A stretch of DNA of 8,107 nucleotides from the NCBI GenBank assembly GCA_017989935.1, contig JAGNOY010000075.1, positions 1 through 8,107 of the forward strand, given 5' to 3'. The first letter of the stretch is position 1. Each line of letters opens with the position of its first letter. The stretch is from Chitinophagaceae bacterium. Lineage in GTDB: Bacteria; Bacteroidota; Bacteroidia; Chitinophagales; Chitinophagaceae. The notes under the pieces are model-generated. The model ran no database searches and was not told the origin of the DNA. It worked only from the letters and a program-made list of their open reading frames with translations. A program made the position numbers and the translations under genes. Positions 1 through 6,549 of this stretch are shown here, in pieces.

Positions 1-1013
1 GGAAAACGGAAAGCGATATTTAAATATTCTGCATCTGGCCCAAGCACAGTGGCTTCAATCGGAGATGAAATATCAGCTTCTTTTTTAAAAGTATAAGGTG
101 CAACAGGTTTTGGGGTCATGTAAGAAAATGATTGATCTATTTTAGCAATCACTTCGTCAGGATTTAAATCTCCAGACATAATCAAACACATATTATTGGG
201 CACATAGTTTTTATAAAAATATTCTCTAATGGCTTTTAAGGATGGATTTTTTAAATGCTCTACAGTACCTATGGTAGTTTGCAATCCATAATTATGTTGT
301 TGAAAGAGTTTGGCAAATAATAATTCAGACACCTTATCATCATCACTATCGAGACTTATATTTTTTTCTTCATAAACAGCTTCCAATTCTGTGTGAAAAA
401 TTCTGAGCACTGGATTACGAAATCTTTCCGCTTCGACCATGAGCCAACGATCAATTTGATTGGATGGAATATCATTGATATAAGCTGTTTGTTCAAAAGA
501 GGTAAAGGCATTGGTACCTTTTGCGCCTAACATACTCATCATTTTATCATATTCATTGGCGATGGCAAAATTTGCTGCTAGTCCTGATACTGAATCAATT
601 TGGTGATAGATTTTTTTTCTTTCTGACTCATCGGTTGTTTTATTGTAAACTTCATAATAATTATCTATCATATCTAGATAAGGTTTTTCTTTAGCCCAAT
701 CTAGCGAACCATATTTGTCAGTGCCTTTAAATAATAGATGCTCCAAATAATGCGCCAAGCCAGTATGATCTTTGGGATCAGTTTTACTTCCTGCTTTTGT
801 GGCAATAATTGTTTGAATTCTTGGAGTTTCCTTGTTGACACTTAATATAACTGTTAAACCATTTTTAAGTGTATAAAACCTCGTATTTGTAGGATCACTA
901 GCTACTGTTTTATATGAATAGCCATTTGAGGTTGAGTTTACCCATGATTTCGTTTGTCCATTAGCGAGAAAACAGAATTGAACAACTAATAGGCTTAATA
1001 ATAAATTTTTCAT
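1..1013 (-). CDS. M16 family zinc metallopeptidase, N-terminal part (runs off left edge)
   Basis: 337 codons are visible with no stop, so the gene continues past the left edge. Residues 1-20 look like a Sec signal peptide (basic MKN, hydrophobic LLLSLLVVQFCFLA, likely cut near ANG/Q) with no lipobox, so the product is probably periplasmic. The inverted zinc motif HxxEH is His88-Tyr-Leu-Glu-His92, followed by LLFKGT as in M16 enzymes. The third zinc ligand is probably Glu216 in the segment ELEAVYEEK (209-217). His92 and Glu216 are 124 residues apart, against about 77 in human insulin-degrading enzyme. The extra residues (about 100-145) are charged and helix-like, a variant I know from Bacteroidota M16 proteins. 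AKGTNAFTSFEQT (about 150-162) is the usual M16 motif. Related proteins usually carry two M16 domains, so the missing part probably holds the second. The ATG at 1013 is chosen because it directly begins the signal peptide. Family is certain; substrate is unknown. Confidence 0.93.
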   Translation of the reverse strand, partial: MKNLLLSLLVVQFCFLANGQTKSWVNSTSNGYSYKTVASDPTNTRFYTLKNGLTVILSVNKETPRIQTIIATKAGSKTDPKDHTGLAHYLEHLLFKGTDKYGSLDWAKEKPYLDMIDNYYEVYNKTTDESERKKIYHQIDSVSGLAANFAIANEYDKMMSMLGAKGTNAFTSFEQTAYINDIPSNQIDRWLMVEAERFRNPVLRIFHTELEAVYEEKNISLDSDDDKVSELLFAKLFQQHNYGLQTTIGTVEHLKNPSLKAIREYFYKNYVPNNMCLIMSGDLNPDEVIAKIDQSFSYMTPKPVAPYTFKKEADISSPIEATVLGPDAEYLNIAFRF

Positions 1014-1030
1014 TCTTGCGATTTGCCTGT

Positions 1031-1059
1031 AAAATAAAAAAATCCGTTCAAAACGGATT
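1031..1059 (-). terminator. Rho-independent terminator after the M20 dipeptidase gene
   Basis: A perfect 8-bp inverted repeat (AATCCGTT 1041-1048 with AACGGATT 1052-1059, 3-nt loop) is followed on the minus strand by a T-rich run (seven T, A, four T). It lies 33 bp beyond the M20 stop codon and just before the M16 start. This suggests the two peptidase genes are transcribed separately, at least in part. I found no clear promoter for the M16 gene in the short remaining space. Confidence 0.8.
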
Positions 1060-1091
1060 CTTTAATTCAATATAATCGGTGAATATGTTTT

Positions 1092-2462
1092 TTATTTTGA
1101 CATTGCAGCAAAATTCTGATGGAAGTGAGGGATAGTTTCAATGCCTTTGTAAAAATTAACGACATCATACTTTTCATTGGGTGAATGAATATTATCATTA
1201 TCCAAACCGAAGCCCATTAATACTGTTTTAAGACCTAAAACTTTTTCGAATAAGGCAATAATAGGGATACTTCCTCCGCCACGAGTTGGTATTGGATTCT
1301 TACCAAAAGTAGTGGCTATGGCTTTTTCAGCCGCTTTATAGGCAATCGAATCTGTAGGTGTTACAACTGGCTCGCCACCATGATGTTCAGTCACTTTTAC
1401 AGTCACACAATCTGGGGCTATTTTATTAAAGTGCGCCGTAAATAATTCGGCAATTTGATGTGAATTTTGATTAGGTACCAAACGCATAGATATTTTTGCA
1501 AAAGCTTTAGAAGGCAATACAGTTTTAGCACCTTCACCAATATAGCCTCCCCAAATACCATTTAACTCGAGTGTTGGTCTTACCCCCGTTCTTTCTAAAG
1601 ATGTATACCCTTGCTCTCCCCAATCATTTTTAACGCCTAATTCAGCCTTATACTCAGCCAAATCAAAAGGTGCACTATTCAATGCTTTTCTTTCTTCTGT
1701 GGTTAAATCAACGACATCGTTGTAAAATCCTTCCACAGTAATATGGTTATTTTCATCATGTAAGCTTGCAATCATTTTACTTAAAATAGTAATAGGATTC
1801 GCTACTGCCCCACCATACACTCCACTATGTAAATCACGATTTGGGCCAGTAATTTCAACTTCCATATAAGCCAATCCTCTCAAACCTGTTTCGATGCTTG
1901 GATTTTCCATACTAATCATGGAAGTATCACTTACAAGTACGATATCAGCACTTAATCTGTCTTTATTTTCTTCAAGAAACTTGCCTAGGTTGGTACTTCC
2001 CACTTCTTCTTCACCTTCAATAATAAACTTCAAATTACAAGGAAGCGAATTTGTTTCATTCATCACCTCTAAGGCTTTGACATGCATAAACATTTGGCCT
2101 TTATCATCACATGCGCCTCTTGCATAAATTTTTCCATCACGAACGATGGGTTCAAACGGACCGCTAGTCCAAAGTTCTAAGGGATCTGCAGGTTGCACAT
2201 CGTAGTGCCCATAAGTTAATACAGTCGGCAAGGAAGGATCCACTATTTTCTGGGCAAACACAATCGGATGACCATTGGTTGGACATACCTCTGCTACATC
2301 GCAACCGGCTTTTAATAATGATTCTTTCACGGCTTCTGCACAAGCAGCAGTATCTGCATTTCGTGTAGAATCAGCACTTACTGATGGAATTCTGAGTAAG
2401 TCGAAAAGTTCTTGTAAAAATCTATCTTGATGTTGTTCTTGATATTCTTGCCAGGCTTTCAT
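1092..2462 (-). CDS. M20 family dipeptidase (cytosolic nonspecific dipeptidase/carnosinase-like)
   Basis: A complete 456-residue M20 metallopeptidase without signal peptide, so a cytoplasmic enzyme expected to hydrolyse dipeptides with two metal ions. The full active site is visible: His86 in TYGHYDVQP with Asp88, Asp119 in GACDDKG (bridging metal ligand), the catalytic/metal pair Glu152-Glu153 in EGEEEVGS, Asp179 in VSDTSM, and His426 in DNDNIHSPNE. The lid or dimerisation domain runs from about 190 to 350, and His212 in RDLHSGVYGG corresponds to the residue that reaches the partner's active site in CNDP2-type dimers. TRGGGSIP (393-400) is a further conserved substrate-site loop. Length matches the CNDP/PepV-like branch. 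The family also includes proteins annotated as succinyl-diaminopimelate desuccinylase or acetylornithine deacetylase, but those are nearer 375-400 residues and the overall pattern fits dipeptidase better. The substrate is inferred. Confidence 0.93.
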   Translation of the reverse strand: MKAWQEYQEQHQDRFLQELFDLLRIPSVSADSTRNADTAACAEAVKESLLKAGCDVAEVCPTNGHPIVFAQKIVDPSLPTVLTYGHYDVQPADPLELWTSGPFEPIVRDGKIYARGACDDKGQMFMHVKALEVMNETNSLPCNLKFIIEGEEEVGSTNLGKFLEENKDRLSADIVLVSDTSMISMENPSIETGLRGLAYMEVEITGPNRDLHSGVYGGAVANPITILSKMIASLHDENNHITVEGFYNDVVDLTTEERKALNSAPFDLAEYKAELGVKNDWGEQGYTSLERTGVRPTLELNGIWGGYIGEGAKTVLPSKAFAKISMRLVPNQNSHQIAELFTAHFNKIAPDCVTVKVTEHHGGEPVVTPTDSIAYKAAEKAIATTFGKNPIPTRGGGSIPIIALFEKVLGLKTVLMGFGLDNDNIHSPNEKYDVVNFYKGIETIPHFHQNFAAMSK

Positions 2463-2490
2463 TGTTTATTATTTTTGAAGTTTATATTTA
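2461..2490 (+). promoter_or_regulatory. Candidate Bacteroidota-type promoter for the GNAT gene
   Basis: ATTG (2461-2464), an 18-bp spacer, then TATATTTA (2483-2490) is one base off the -7 consensus TAnnTTTG. Transcription would start near 2495, leaving a leader of about 40 nt before the ATG at 2534. The spacer is slightly short and both boxes are imperfect, so this is tentative. It would face the M20 promoter inside the 71-bp divergent gap. Confidence 0.3.
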
Positions 2491-2497
2491 CGGATCG

Positions 2498-2529
2498 CAA
2501 AGATAAAGTATTATTATTCATCTACTCAG
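2498..2529 (-). promoter_or_regulatory. Candidate Bacteroidota-type promoter for the M20 dipeptidase gene
   Basis: On the minus strand TATCTTTG (2498-2505) is an exact match to the -7 consensus TAnnTTTG. A weak upstream box ACTG (2526-2529) is separated by 20 bp. Transcription would start about 30 nt before the ATG at 2462. The -7 element is convincing; the -33 element is poor. Confidence 0.5.
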
Positions 2530-2533
2530 TGCT

Positions 2534-3025
2534 ATGGAAATTTTAAAAGGGACAGAAGAACATATTCCAGCAATCATTGAATTGGCTTATGCAAGTTGGC
2601 CTGTGACTTACAAGGGTTTGGTAGATGATGAGCAAATAAATTTTATGCTCGCTGAAATTTACCAGACAGATCTGTTATCCAAACAAATGAATGACCCTAC
2701 TCATCATTTCATTGTATTAATTGAAGATCAACAATTCATAGGATATGCACAATATATTGAATTAGATAGAAAGGTAAAATTAAGTAAGCTCTATATTTAC
2801 CCGAACCTAAAAGGAAAAGGATATGGAAAAACATTGATGAATACCTTAGAATATGAAGTGCAAGAATTAGGTTATGACACCATAGAATTATGTGTGAATA
2901 GAGGAAATCCAACCCAAACTTTCTATGAAAAGCAAGGCTATCAAACTCTTGAATCCATAGACATCCCTTTTGGCCCTTATTGGATGAATGATTATTTGAT
3001 GCAGAAAAAGCTGTCCCATGAATAG
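2534..3025 (+). CDS. GNAT family N-acetyltransferase
   Basis: A 163-residue single-domain GNAT protein expected to move an acetyl group from acetyl-CoA to an amine. The acetyl-CoA pyrophosphate loop (motif A) is at about 84-99: strand LSKLYIYP followed by NLKGKGYGK, fitting the Q/R-x-x-G-x-G/A pattern with Lys93-Gly94 and Gly96-Tyr97-Gly98. Motif B is VNRGNPTQTFYEKQGY (121-136), with the Asn and Tyr commonly seen in this family. The N-terminus (MEILKGTEEHIPAIIELA) is the usual first strand and helix. It is read divergently from the dipeptidase and its last 8 bp overlap the start of the membrane protein gene, suggesting one transcript. The acceptor cannot be told from sequence: it could be a small molecule or a protein N-terminus. 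Confidence 0.9.
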   Translation: MEILKGTEEHIPAIIELAYASWPVTYKGLVDDEQINFMLAEIYQTDLLSKQMNDPTHHFIVLIEDQQFIGYAQYIELDRKVKLSKLYIYPNLKGKGYGKTLMNTLEYEVQELGYDTIELCVNRGNPTQTFYEKQGYQTLESIDIPFGPYWMNDYLMQKKLSHE

Positions 3026-4280
3026 AAAGAAAATAGGCATAGTTTGTTTGTTTCTTTTTTTACAGTGTTTTTTACTATTTAAAGGGGCCAATTATCTTGG
3101 ATTAATCCTAAATCCTCTATTATTCTTTGTGCTTTCTTTTTCTTTTCCTTTTTTCTTGAACTACGCAGATAGGCAGACATATTTTTCAAACGTCCAAGTA
3201 CTGACCTCCAATAAATCATCGAGCTTATTTCAAGGGTTAGGGTATGCATTACTTGGAATTTTTTCTGTGGTTTGTAGCTTCGAAGAAATTAGAAAACTAT
3301 TTAAAAAATTTCCTCTACCTACGCCTAATTCAGATGTTTTTCAACAACTAGATCTACTCTATGATAGATTTGCACAGGGGATATTTCCTTATGCCCCAGT
3401 AGAAACTGTTTTTTATAAACCCTACCCTGTGTATATGCCAATGCATTGGCTACCCATAGGTATTAGTAGATACTTACACATAGATTCTAGATGGTCTGCA
3501 TTCTTTATCATGGCATTTGTGGTGGGTATTTTTGCCTTTCATTTGGGAAGGCGAGCTTTACCTTGGTTCTTAAAAGTTTTCGTGATAGGCTTACCTTCTT
3601 TGGCTATTTGGGTGTTTATCCTTTTTGGTGGCGAAGATCTTATTGTCAGTTTTGAAGTGCTTATTATGGCATATTATTTTCTATTAGCCACAGGACTTAT
3701 TTTTAAAAATAACTCCCTCCTCCTACTTGGTCTAATATTATGCTTACTCTCTAGATATACCCTCATTTTTTGGACGCCACTTTTAGCGGTAATTTTTCTT
3801 GTAAATTTTCCGCTTAAAAGAAGTTTATTTTACGCCCTCGTTGTAATTACCGCCATAGTTTATATTTATATTATTCCGTTTATTTTAAAAGACCCTAGCA
3901 TTTTTGCTAAAGGCATTCGATACCATAACTATTGTTGCATCAGCGAAATTGACAATGGCTTCTTTACCTCGTTTAACGGCCTACACTTTGCCTACCTTTT
4001 TCATTTAATTCCTACAAAAAACACCGAAGCCAGTGTATTTCTGATGCGCTGTATTCAAGCCATTGCATTGTTAAGTATGCTTGGATTAGGTTTATTTACC
4101 TATTTCAAGAGAAAGGCGCACGCCGATTTATATGTTCATTTGTTACGCTATCTCTATTTGTTTGTTTTGGTATTTTTTTGTTTTAGCCCTTTAACTTACA
4201 GGTACTATTTATCTGTGTTACTTATTTTATCTATCGCGGTTTGCGTGCAATGGATAATCAATTTGAAAAAGGCACCTTGA
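3018..4280 (+). CDS. Polytopic membrane protein, GT-C-like (GT87/DUF2029-type) glycosyltransferase candidate
   Basis: 420 residues with about ten to twelve hydrophobic helices (roughly 5-22, 27-48, 72-88, 160-178, 183-204, 209-229, 232-262 possibly two, 268-290, 341-361, 372-390, 395-415), so an inner-membrane protein. The long loop at 100-158 carries an acidic residue (Asp106 in NSDVFQQLD), then GIFPY (121-125), a Tyr/Pro-rich stretch (133-141) and HWLP (143-146). This arrangement resembles GT-C enzymes that use polyprenyl-phosphate sugars, where an Asp in the first large loop is catalytic. SRYTLIFWTP (245-254) resembles the later helix border in GT87 proteins. The start is the ATG overlapping the GNAT stop (ATGAATAG), suggesting translational coupling. 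The resemblance is to general architecture only; an unrelated membrane protein is possible, and neither donor nor acceptor can be named. Confidence 0.6.
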   Translation: MNRKKIGIVCLFLFLQCFLLFKGANYLGLILNPLLFFVLSFSFPFFLNYADRQTYFSNVQVLTSNKSSSLFQGLGYALLGIFSVVCSFEEIRKLFKKFPLPTPNSDVFQQLDLLYDRFAQGIFPYAPVETVFYKPYPVYMPMHWLPIGISRYLHIDSRWSAFFIMAFVVGIFAFHLGRRALPWFLKVFVIGLPSLAIWVFILFGGEDLIVSFEVLIMAYYFLLATGLIFKNNSLLLLGLILCLLSRYTLIFWTPLLAVIFLVNFPLKRSLFYALVVITAIVYIYIIPFILKDPSIFAKGIRYHNYCCISEIDNGFFTSFNGLHFAYLFHLIPTKNTEASVFLMRCIQAIALLSMLGLGLFTYFKRKAHADLYVHLLRYLYLFVLVFFCFSPLTYRYYLSVLLILSIAVCVQWIINLKKAP

Positions 4281-4293
4281 TCGATTATATTTG
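4262..4293 (+). promoter_or_regulatory. Bacteroidota-type promoter for the UPF0173 hydrolase gene
   Basis: TTTG (4262-4265), exactly 20 bp, then TATATTTG (4286-4293) matches the consensus TTTG-N19/20-TAnnTTTG in full. It overlaps the last codons of the membrane protein gene. Transcription would start near 4297-4299, about 13 nt before the ATG at 4312. The -7 box also covers the in-frame TTG at 4291, which argues against that codon as a start. Confidence 0.65.
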
Positions 4294-4311
4294 AACCTTA
4301 AATCATACGTC

Positions 4312-4992
4312 ATGCAATTTACCTATTTTGGACATGCTTGCTTTCTGGTTGAAGTGAATCAGAAAAAACTTTTATTTGATCCATTTATTAGTGGTAATGA
4401 ATTAGCCAAACATATCCAAATAGATGAAATAGAAGCCGATTATATTTTTATTTCGCATGGACACCTTGACCATATTTTAGATTGTGAAGCCATAGCCTTA
4501 AGAACAGGTGCCAAAGTAATTTGTACTTGGGAAATTCATGAATGGTTAAATAATAAAGGCGTAAGCAACACCCACCCGATGAATCTTGGAGGGTCATGGA
4601 ATTTTGAAGAGTTTAGTGTCCGCTGTGTGAATGCAATACATAGCAGTAGTTTACCTGATGGTTCGTATGGAGGAAATCCAATGGGTTTTATTGTGTCAAG
4701 CAACAACGAATCATTTTATTATAGTGGTGACACTGCACTCACTTTAGATATGCAATTGATACCCAAATGGGCCAAATTAAAATTTGCAGTATTACCAATT
4801 GGAAGCAATTTTACGATGAATGCTGCTGACGCGGTCATGGCTGCTGATTTGATACAATGTGAACAGATCATAGGCGTACATTATGATACTTTTGGTTATA
4901 TTAAAATTGATCACGAAGCCACAAAAAATATTTTTAAACAAGCAGGACTTCAACTTCATTTATTACAAATTGAAGAAAGCATAGATTTATAA
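4312..4992 (+). CDS. UPF0173-type metal-dependent hydrolase (metallo-beta-lactamase fold)
   Basis: 226 residues from ATG 4312. The protein opens with MQFTYFGHACFLVEV, the standard N-terminus of this family. An in-frame TTG 21 bp upstream lies inside the promoter and is rejected. Metal ligands of the metallo-beta-lactamase fold are complete: His49, His51, Asp53 and His54 in SHGHLDH, His110 in NAIHSS, Asp140 in YSGDTAL, and His190 in GVHYDTFG, so a two-metal hydrolase is expected. No signal peptide is seen, so it is probably cytoplasmic. The family (E. coli UlaG and B. subtilis YtkL are relatives) is widespread but mostly without defined substrates. It follows the membrane protein by 31 bp but appears to have its own promoter, and it converges on radC with a 38-bp gap that holds only a weak AT-rich inverted repeat. 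Confidence 0.92.
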   Translation: MQFTYFGHACFLVEVNQKKLLFDPFISGNELAKHIQIDEIEADYIFISHGHLDHILDCEAIALRTGAKVICTWEIHEWLNNKGVSNTHPMNLGGSWNFEEFSVRCVNAIHSSSLPDGSYGGNPMGFIVSSNNESFYYSGDTALTLDMQLIPKWAKLKFAVLPIGSNFTMNAADAVMAADLIQCEQIIGVHYDTFGYIKIDHEATKNIFKQAGLQLHLLQIEESIDL

Positions 4993-5030
4993 GGCTAAGT
5001 ATTTGTTTAAAAAATGATTAGTTTTCATTA

Positions 5031-5723
5031 TCAAATCATCCCTTCATCAGCAAAACTGAAATAGGCATTGTCTCCAATGATTAAATGATCAAGCAAGCGG
5101 ATATCAAGCAATAACCCAGCCTCTTTTATTTTTTGGGTCAGCACCTTATCAGCCTCACTTGGTCGTAAATTACCCGAAGGATGATTGTGTGAAAGTATAA
5201 TTTGTGTGACAATTGGAAATTCTAACGCTTTTTTAAAAATTACCCTACAATCTACTACGGTAGAAGTCAAACCTCCATGACTAATGGGCTCAATAGCTAC
5301 CAACTTATTGCCTTGACTTAAAAACATCACATAAAACTGCTCTACTTGCTTATCTAACAAATAAGGCGCTATCAAATTGAAAGTGTCCAAACTAGAAGTA
5401 ATCTTTGGCCTTTCAATGGCAGTAGCTAATTGACGTCGCCGGCCTAATTCTATGGCCGCTACTAAAGTCACCGCCTTTTTTTCACCTATCCCTTTCACCT
5501 TTTGAAAATCATTCAAACTTAGCTTTCCTAATTCTAGCAAATTTTGATCGCAAAGCAATAGTAAATCCTTGGCAATGTCCAAAGCCGATTTATCTAAGGT
5601 GCCCGTATTAATTAAAATGGCCAACACTTCGGAGTTAGACAGAGAAGCACAACCTTTCTCCTGTAATTTTTCTCTGGGTCGATCTTCTTGTGCCCACTTC
5701 TTGATACTTAAATTTTCTTTCAT
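5031..5723 (-). CDS. radC: RadC family protein (JAB/MPN metalloprotease fold)
   Basis: 230 residues, the usual length. The N-terminal region contains the family's conserved REKL and LSNSEVLAILI segments (about 17-38). A helix-hairpin-helix DNA-binding element follows at about 70-96 (FQKVKGIGEKKAVTLVAAIELGRR in parts). The C-terminal JAB domain has the JAMM zinc set: His179 and His181 in LSHNHPSG, Asp192 in SEADK, and a probable catalytic Glu145. The protein was named for a radiation-sensitivity phenotype later traced to another gene in E. coli. Its true role is unsettled, although DNA repair or recombination links are often proposed. It is not associated here with a mobile element. The ATG at 5723 gives the family's usual N-terminus; an ATG four bases upstream is out of frame. 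No exact Bacteroidota promoter was found in front of it, only a hairpin (5728-5806). Confidence 0.96.
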   Translation of the reverse strand: MKENLSIKKWAQEDRPREKLQEKGCASLSNSEVLAILINTGTLDKSALDIAKDLLLLCDQNLLELGKLSLNDFQKVKGIGEKKAVTLVAAIELGRRRQLATAIERPKITSSLDTFNLIAPYLLDKQVEQFYVMFLSQGNKLVAIEPISHGGLTSTVVDCRVIFKKALEFPIVTQIILSHNHPSGNLRPSEADKVLTQKIKEAGLLLDIRLLDHLIIGDNAYFSFADEGMI

Positions 5724-5727
5724 TCAT

Positions 5728-5806
5728 TCAGATTGTCAAATACTCATTGGAAAGTGCCAAATTCTAATTCAAGAGTGCACTTTACTCATTTGTAGCTCTA
5801 ATCTGA
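5728..5806. repeat. Nested inverted repeats (imperfect hairpin) upstream of radC
   Basis: Three collinear inverted pairs nest within one another: TCAGATT (5728-5734) with AATCTGA (5800-5806), CAAAT (5737-5741) with ATTTG (5788-5792), and AAAGTGC (5751-5757) with GCACTTT (5777-5783). An 8-bp palindrome AGTGCACT sits at 5774-5781, and TACTCATT occurs twice (5741-5748, 5783-5790). In RNA this would fold into an interrupted hairpin in the radC leader. It could be a regulatory leader or an operator; I cannot choose. Confidence 0.4.
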
Positions 5807-5818
5807 TGTAAGGGTAAC

Positions 5819-5826
5819 TATATTTG
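5819..5826 (+). promoter_or_regulatory. Plus-strand -7 box (TATATTTG) with no gene downstream in that direction
   Basis: TATATTTG is an exact match to TAnnTTTG. The nearest TTTG upstream (5789-5792) is 26 bp away, longer than the usual 19-23, so the promoter is doubtful. It faces the terminator at 5862-5888, not a coding gene. Confidence 0.3.
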
Positions 5827-5861
5827 CTCTCAGTAGGTTATTTATGTGACTTTTTCAAATT

Positions 5862-5888
5862 AAGCCCATCGCAAGATGGGCTTTTTTT
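5862..5888 (+). terminator. Strong hairpin terminator, possibly bidirectional
   Basis: A perfect 9-bp stem, AAGCCCATC (5862-5870) with GATGGGCTT (5875-5883), has a GCAA tetraloop and continues into seven T in total on the plus strand. On the minus strand the stem is followed by only TTAATTTG. It lies directly after the Nudix stop codon, so it probably ends that minus-strand gene. Its better orientation, however, is plus, where no coding gene ends. Confidence 0.75.
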
Positions 5889-6501
5889 AATTTCGCCTTC
5901 TGAGTATTTCAAACAAATCTGACACAGATTCATAAGAACGACTCAATTGATAACCAATACTATTTTTAGAAACCCATAAGGCTTTGGTGATGCCCTCTGC
6001 AAACTGTGGCCTTAATCGCATATCATTCGAACGCATCATATACCAAGTTGTTTTTTTCAGCATCATTTTATTTTCTATATATAAATGGTAAGTATCGGTA
6101 ATATATCTCACCACCTCTACATACTTGATACCCGTTTCCTCTCTAACTTCTCTTAAGGCGCACTCTTTGATATCTTCTCCCTCATCTAGTTTCCCTTTAG
6201 GCAAATCCCATTTCTTTCTGCGAAAAATAAATAATACTTGATTTTTCGCATTAAACACCACACCTCCTCCTGCTCGCACATAGGGAAACGCCTTTTTAAA
6301 AATTTCTAAATTAATCTGTTCATCTCCGACAATAATCAGAAAATTCGACTCTGAAATCAGCAGCATATCCACCATATCTCGAGCCTTTTCAGGGGTCAGA
6401 GAAAAAACAATATGCGCATTTTTTGTTCGAAAAAATTCACAAACACTTTGGTAATCTTCTGCCAGCAGTATTTTTTTTTCATTTAAAAGGATCTTGATCA
6501 T
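5887..6501 (-). CDS. Nudix hydrolase with an extra N-terminal region
   Basis: 204 residues. The Nudix box is complete at 103-125: Gly103, Glu109, and REVREETGI (Arg117, Glu118, Glu121, Glu122), matching GX5EX7REUXEEXGU. It binds divalent metal and cleaves nucleoside diphosphates linked to another group. Strands leading into the box (RAGGGVVFNAKNQVLFIFRR, 76-95) and WDLPKGK (98-104) are typical. The first about 75 residues are an additional alpha/beta region that I do not recognise; it makes the protein longer than a minimal 130-160-residue Nudix enzyme. The WDLPKGKLDEGE segment resembles diadenosine polyphosphate or NTP pyrophosphatases, but the substrate is not determined. The gene is divergent from pyrE across 48 bp. 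I recall this pairing from other Bacteroidota genomes, which hints at a nucleotide-related role. No consensus promoter was found for it. Confidence 0.93.
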   Translation of the reverse strand: MIKILLNEKKILLAEDYQSVCEFFRTKNAHIVFSLTPEKARDMVDMLLISESNFLIIVGDEQINLEIFKKAFPYVRAGGGVVFNAKNQVLFIFRRKKWDLPKGKLDEGEDIKECALREVREETGIKYVEVVRYITDTYHLYIENKMMLKKTTWYMMRSNDMRLRPQFAEGITKALWVSKNSIGYQLSRSYESVSDLFEILRRRN

Positions 6502-6510
6502 ACTTTATGA

Positions 6511-6542
6511 TTTGTATTTTCACGCTTCACTATGTAGGTTTG
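6511..6542 (+). promoter_or_regulatory. Bacteroidota-type promoter for pyrE
   Basis: TTTG (6511-6514), exactly 20 bp, then TAGGTTTG (6535-6542) is a full consensus match. Transcription should start about 3-6 nt past the box, near 6546-6548, only a few bases before the ATG at 6550. Confidence 0.7.
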
Positions 6543-6549
6543 CAGCAGC

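Noticed and set aside
1014..1040. Possible promoter for the M16 gene
   Set aside because: TATTTTAC on the minus strand is two bases off the -7 consensus and no -33 box is correctly spaced.
1894..2127. 77-codon plus-strand open frame inside the M20 gene
   Set aside because: Antisense to conserved catalytic segments of the dipeptidase; no recognisable protein features.
1..2462. M16 and M20 peptidases as one peptide-degradation operon
   Set aside because: They share a strand, but a clear terminator separates them and they probably act in different compartments (periplasm and cytoplasm).
2888..3091. 67-codon minus-strand open frame across the GNAT/membrane gene junction
   Set aside because: Antisense to two well-supported genes; no promoter or domain.
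4993..5030. Possible terminator between the convergent hydrolase and radC genes (AATGA...TCATT)
   Set aside because: The stem is only five AT-rich pairs and there is no clear T-run, so I do not call it.
5569..5811. 80-codon plus-strand open frame at the radC 5' end
   Set aside because: Mostly antisense to radC, and its tail runs through the intergenic hairpin; composition is not protein-like.
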